Shown: positions 36,721 through 39,628 of the stretch, piece by piece
Layout of the letters: every line of letters begins with the position of its first letter
Position numbering within the stretch: the first letter of the stretch is position 1
Source: Candidatus Sungiibacteriota bacterium
Lineage (GTDB): Bacteria; Patescibacteriota; Minisyncoccia; Sungbacterales; HO2-52-23
Direction of reading: 5' to 3'
Length of the DNA stretch: 39,628 bases
Assembly: GCA_016196115.1 (NCBI GenBank)
Contig: JACPYI010000022.1
Location: 1-39,628 of the forward strand
The notes under the pieces: model-generated
Databases searched by the model: none
The model's input: the letters and a program-made list of their open reading frames with translations, nothing else
What the model was told of the DNA's origin: nothing
Translations under genes and position numbers: made by a program

Positions 36721-39000
36721 ATGTCAACCCCCCAGACCAAACACAAAAAAATCATCCTCTCCCTGCTCCTGATCGCGCTGGTCATCGCCGGGGTTTTGGG
36801 GCTGGGGCATGGAGTGTTTGCCGCACCAGATCCGCCAGCAGTACAACCGCCCACGACGGGACTTTCAATTCCACCAAACTCATCTTCGTCGATTCTTGGT
36901 GCAATTCTCTGGATTCTTTTGGCCATTCGAACCGTCCTCGCATGGCTCCTATCGTATGCTGGTACTGCTTTAGACGCAATGTTTGTAGCAAATGCCGAGC
37001 TTGTACCTTCTGGCAATTCAACTGTACAAACTGGATGGATTATATTGCGTGACCTCGTAAATGGAATGTTTATTTTAATCGTCCTCTGGATTGCACTTAC
37101 TATTATCCTCGGTATTGAACAATATGGCGGAAAAAAATTACTCGTAAAGGTGTTAGCAGTCGCAATTCTTATTAACTTCAGTTTAGCAATTGTTACTGCA
37201 ATCTTTGCGTTTTCCAATCAGGTTGCGCTCGTTTTTGCAAATAAAATCAGTGGCGGACCGGAAAAAAACGTCGCTGCACTCATTATCAATACAACAAAAG
37301 TATACAGTATTACCAATCAACTCGACGCAGAGGCGCGTGCTAAACTTGAACAAGCAAGAAAGGCATATATATGGTCTGGAAGTAGTTGTGCTTGGGGGGA
37401 TATATGGTGTGCTACCAAGAATATCGGTTCAGCCGCCGTCACCGCTGCAGGATCTGCTTTCAGCACGGTGGTAGGAGCCGAGAAGGCGAATTTTGATCAG
37501 GTAGTTGGTGCCGCCATTGGTATTATCTTTCTCTTGATTATAACATCGGCATTTGTCTATACAGCCGTTGCTCTTGGTATACGCTATGTTGCGGTAATAC
37601 TTGTCTCAATCTTTGCTCCTATCGCTTGTCTTGCACTTGTTTTACCACTTGCATCCGCAAAAAAAGCGTGGGATCAGTGGTCAGAAGCGGTTTTCAAATG
37701 GGCGTTCTTTGCCCCGGCGTTTTATTTCTTACTGTATCTGACGCTTCTTATGGCGGTAGCATTTGATAAGCAACTCAGTCAGGGATCACAGGGAACAACA
37801 GATATTAAAATAGATACGCCACGCATTTTGGCTCTTATGGTAGTTTTGATTATGCTCCATTTCACGGCAAAGTTTGCAAAAGACACATCTGGAAAAGCGG
37901 GTACAATTGTTATGGATACCCTCAAAAAAGGTGCGGGGTTGGCGGTGGGGGTTACGGCTGGGGTGGCGACCGGCGGGACGCTGATGGCGGCGCGTGGGTT
38001 GGCGCGTGGGATGGTGAAGCCGGGGACAAGGCGTGAAAAGTTTACGCGAGGACTGGCCCGATACGCGCCAGGCGGAAGAGCTATTCAACGGGCAGGTGTT
38101 CGATCATTGGAGCAGCAGAAGCAGGATATTGAGGATCGGAAGAAAAACTATGGAAGCTACTCCAACGATCAGATACAAGCTGATTTCCGCGGAACCAATA
38201 TTGATTACACCAGAGAAAATGCTGCCAGATTGGCCATGCTTGCCGAACGCAAGGATGGGTTTAAGGGCATGAACGAGGGCGAGATGAAGCGCGTACAGGC
38301 AGTTCTTTCGCATTACAATATGGGCAGTACGCTTGCCAAGACAAACCCAACCCTTGCAGATGAGAACTCGCTCTCTACCAAGGGACGGCAAGACCTAAAG
38401 GATAACGCCGGAAAGAATGCGATAAATCATAATAATGCCCTGGCGGCAGATCCAATCCGCTACACCGCAGAGAATATGCTATCCGGCGACATAGAAAAGG
38501 TAAACACCAGTGAGATCAAGGAAATGACGACGGACAGTGATAAGGCGAAAGAGGCAAAAGCAAAAGTGCGCGAGGGCTTTGCGCGCAATACCGCGTTTGG
38601 CACGAATCAACTCCGCGATCTTGCAGTCAAAGATATTGAGGCAGCCCAGCAACAGGTTAATCACATGAATAGCACCTATGTAGCACTCAATGCGGAGTTG
38701 GCTACCGAGATGGCAAAAGTCGAGGACCAGAGAGATCAGGCAATGATTGCGCGCACCAATCGCCGCATTGCACAGATAAAGGGAATCGCGGCATATGTCA
38801 ATAATAATCCGGGCGGCAGAATATTAGGACTTACATTAGAAACAGAAATGGCAGATGCCGCGGAACAAGAGCGCCAGCGAGGGCGCAGAGGAGGAAGAGC
38901 GGGTAATCCACAACCTCCAACACCAACTCCACCAACTACTCCCACGCCTACACCCCCCCCCGACAACGCCGTAAACCCTGCGGCGCAATGGACTCGTTAA
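36721..39000 (+). CDS. VirB6/TrbL-like multi-TM protein (putative T4SS/pilus locus)
   Basis: Start MSTPQTKHKKIILSLLLIALVIAGVLGLGHGVFAAPD; TM core GWIILRDLVNGMFILIVLWIALTIILGIEQYGGKKLLVKVLAVAILINFSLAIV; long charged cytoplasmic tail. Confidence 0.72.
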   Translation: MSTPQTKHKKIILSLLLIALVIAGVLGLGHGVFAAPDPPAVQPPTTGLSIPPNSSSSILGAILWILLAIRTVLAWLLSYAGTALDAMFVANAELVPSGNSTVQTGWIILRDLVNGMFILIVLWIALTIILGIEQYGGKKLLVKVLAVAILINFSLAIVTAIFAFSNQVALVFANKISGGPEKNVAALIINTTKVYSITNQLDAEARAKLEQARKAYIWSGSSCAWGDIWCATKNIGSAAVTAAGSAFSTVVGAEKANFDQVVGAAIGIIFLLIITSAFVYTAVALGIRYVAVILVSIFAPIACLALVLPLASAKKAWDQWSEAVFKWAFFAPAFYFLLYLTLLMAVAFDKQLSQGSQGTTDIKIDTPRILALMVVLIMLHFTAKFAKDTSGKAGTIVMDTLKKGAGLAVGVTAGVATGGTLMAARGLARGMVKPGTRREKFTRGLARYAPGGRAIQRAGVRSLEQQKQDIEDRKKNYGSYSNDQIQADFRGTNIDYTRENAARLAMLAERKDGFKGMNEGEMKRVQAVLSHYNMGSTLAKTNPTLADENSLSTKGRQDLKDNAGKNAINHNNALAADPIRYTAENMLSGDIEKVNTSEIKEMTTDSDKAKEAKAKVREGFARNTAFGTNQLRDLAVKDIEAAQQQVNHMNSTYVALNAELATEMAKVEDQRDQAMIARTNRRIAQIKGIAAYVNNNPGGRILGLTLETEMADAAEQERQRGRRGGRAGNPQPPTPTPPTTPTPTPPPDNAVNPAAQWTR
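36741..36820 (+). repeat. Leader-module copy C (functional signal peptide of VirB6-like gene)
   Basis: CACAAAAAAATCATCCTCTCCCTGCTCCTGATCGCGCTGGTCATCGCCGGGGTTTTGGGGCTGGGGCATGGAGTGTT. Confidence 0.85.
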
Positions 39001-39060
39001 TATACTTTCAATTACGAAACTCCCTTTGATATGGTATCATGCCAATAGCCATGCGTGTGA

Positions 39061-39628
39061 ATGATGAAGGAACACATGGCCATTCGTATGAAACCTACCC
39101 TCGCAGTGTATCATACCTTGAAGGAAAAAGTAACCTTTCTGTACCATAAGCCGAAACTGTTCATGCATGAGAATACCACTGGTCGAAAACTGTCATTGCC
39201 CATCATCGAGACCATTACCCTTGCCCTGTACAAACAGACCCAGCACATTCAAACCAAGAAAGCGATCCGGAATGACTTCCAGCCATCCTGTTCCTAATCA
39301 TGTCTGACCTTGCCGCATGGGGACACTCGGGAAAAGGGCATTACTACGGGCTGAAACTGCATCTCACGTCTGATCTGAATAGACAATTACTCGCCATTAG
39401 ATTCAGTCCCGCCAATACCCACGGCACCAAGGTATTCAGGAAGCTGAACGATGATCTGGACGGCATCTTTGTGGCTGATGGGGAGTATGTCTCCGAGAAG
39501 CTGGAACGGGAGTTCTATGTTGAACACAAACGAATCTTGTTTGCCCGACCCCGCAAGAACATGGGTAAACTCATCACCGCATTCCAGTATCATCTCTACA
39601 ATACCCGTATGCTCATTGAACCGAACTT
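39061..39628 (+). pseudogene. IS982-like transposase remnant with internal deletion (right end beyond window)
   Basis: N-terminal part ...LSLPIIETITLALYKQTQHIQTKKAIRNDFQPSCS* (39061-39297), then in another frame MSDLAAWGHSGKGHYYGLKLHLTSDLNRQLLAIRFSPANTHGTKVFRKLNDDLDGIFVADGEYVSEKLE... The middle part appears missing. Confidence 0.7.

Overview
The window reads as an ordinary-code (TGA = stop), gene-dense bacterial chromosome segment of candidate-phyla-radiation type (Parcubacteria-like). That lineage is inferred from gene content and protein style, not from a search. The backbone includes infC-rpmI-rplT, a metal ABC permease/ATPase pair, a NUDIX hydrolase, PolX, transporters, a SLOG-like protein, a beta-CASP MBL nuclease, tRNA-Arg(CCG), two NYN-domain proteins, a DEDD-exonuclease/WYL fusion, pnp, YifB/ComM, a LysM-M23 peptidase, a UvrD-type helicase, rsmA, and a probable VirB6-like (T4SS/pilus) secretion locus at the right end. 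The accessory core at 12.7-17.1 kb is a decay zone. A 1126-bp IS with perfect 19-bp TIRs sits between two unrelated genes that are both truncated at its edges (an LVIVD/S74 surface protein and an AbiEii-like toxin). It is followed by an intact MNT nucleotidyltransferase next to a broken HEPN gene. The most unusual signals are: (i) three copies of an ~80-bp hydrophobic-leader module at 35.3-36.8 kb, two of them directly abutting an NYN gene and a PemK/MazF-like gene, one carrying a 30-bp in-frame palindromic insertion; (ii) large RNA-type hairpins upstream of pnp and between the helicase gene and rsmA; (iii) infC with no ATG/GTG/TTG start before its conserved N-terminus (AUU candidate). All calls come from reading the sequence; no searches were run.
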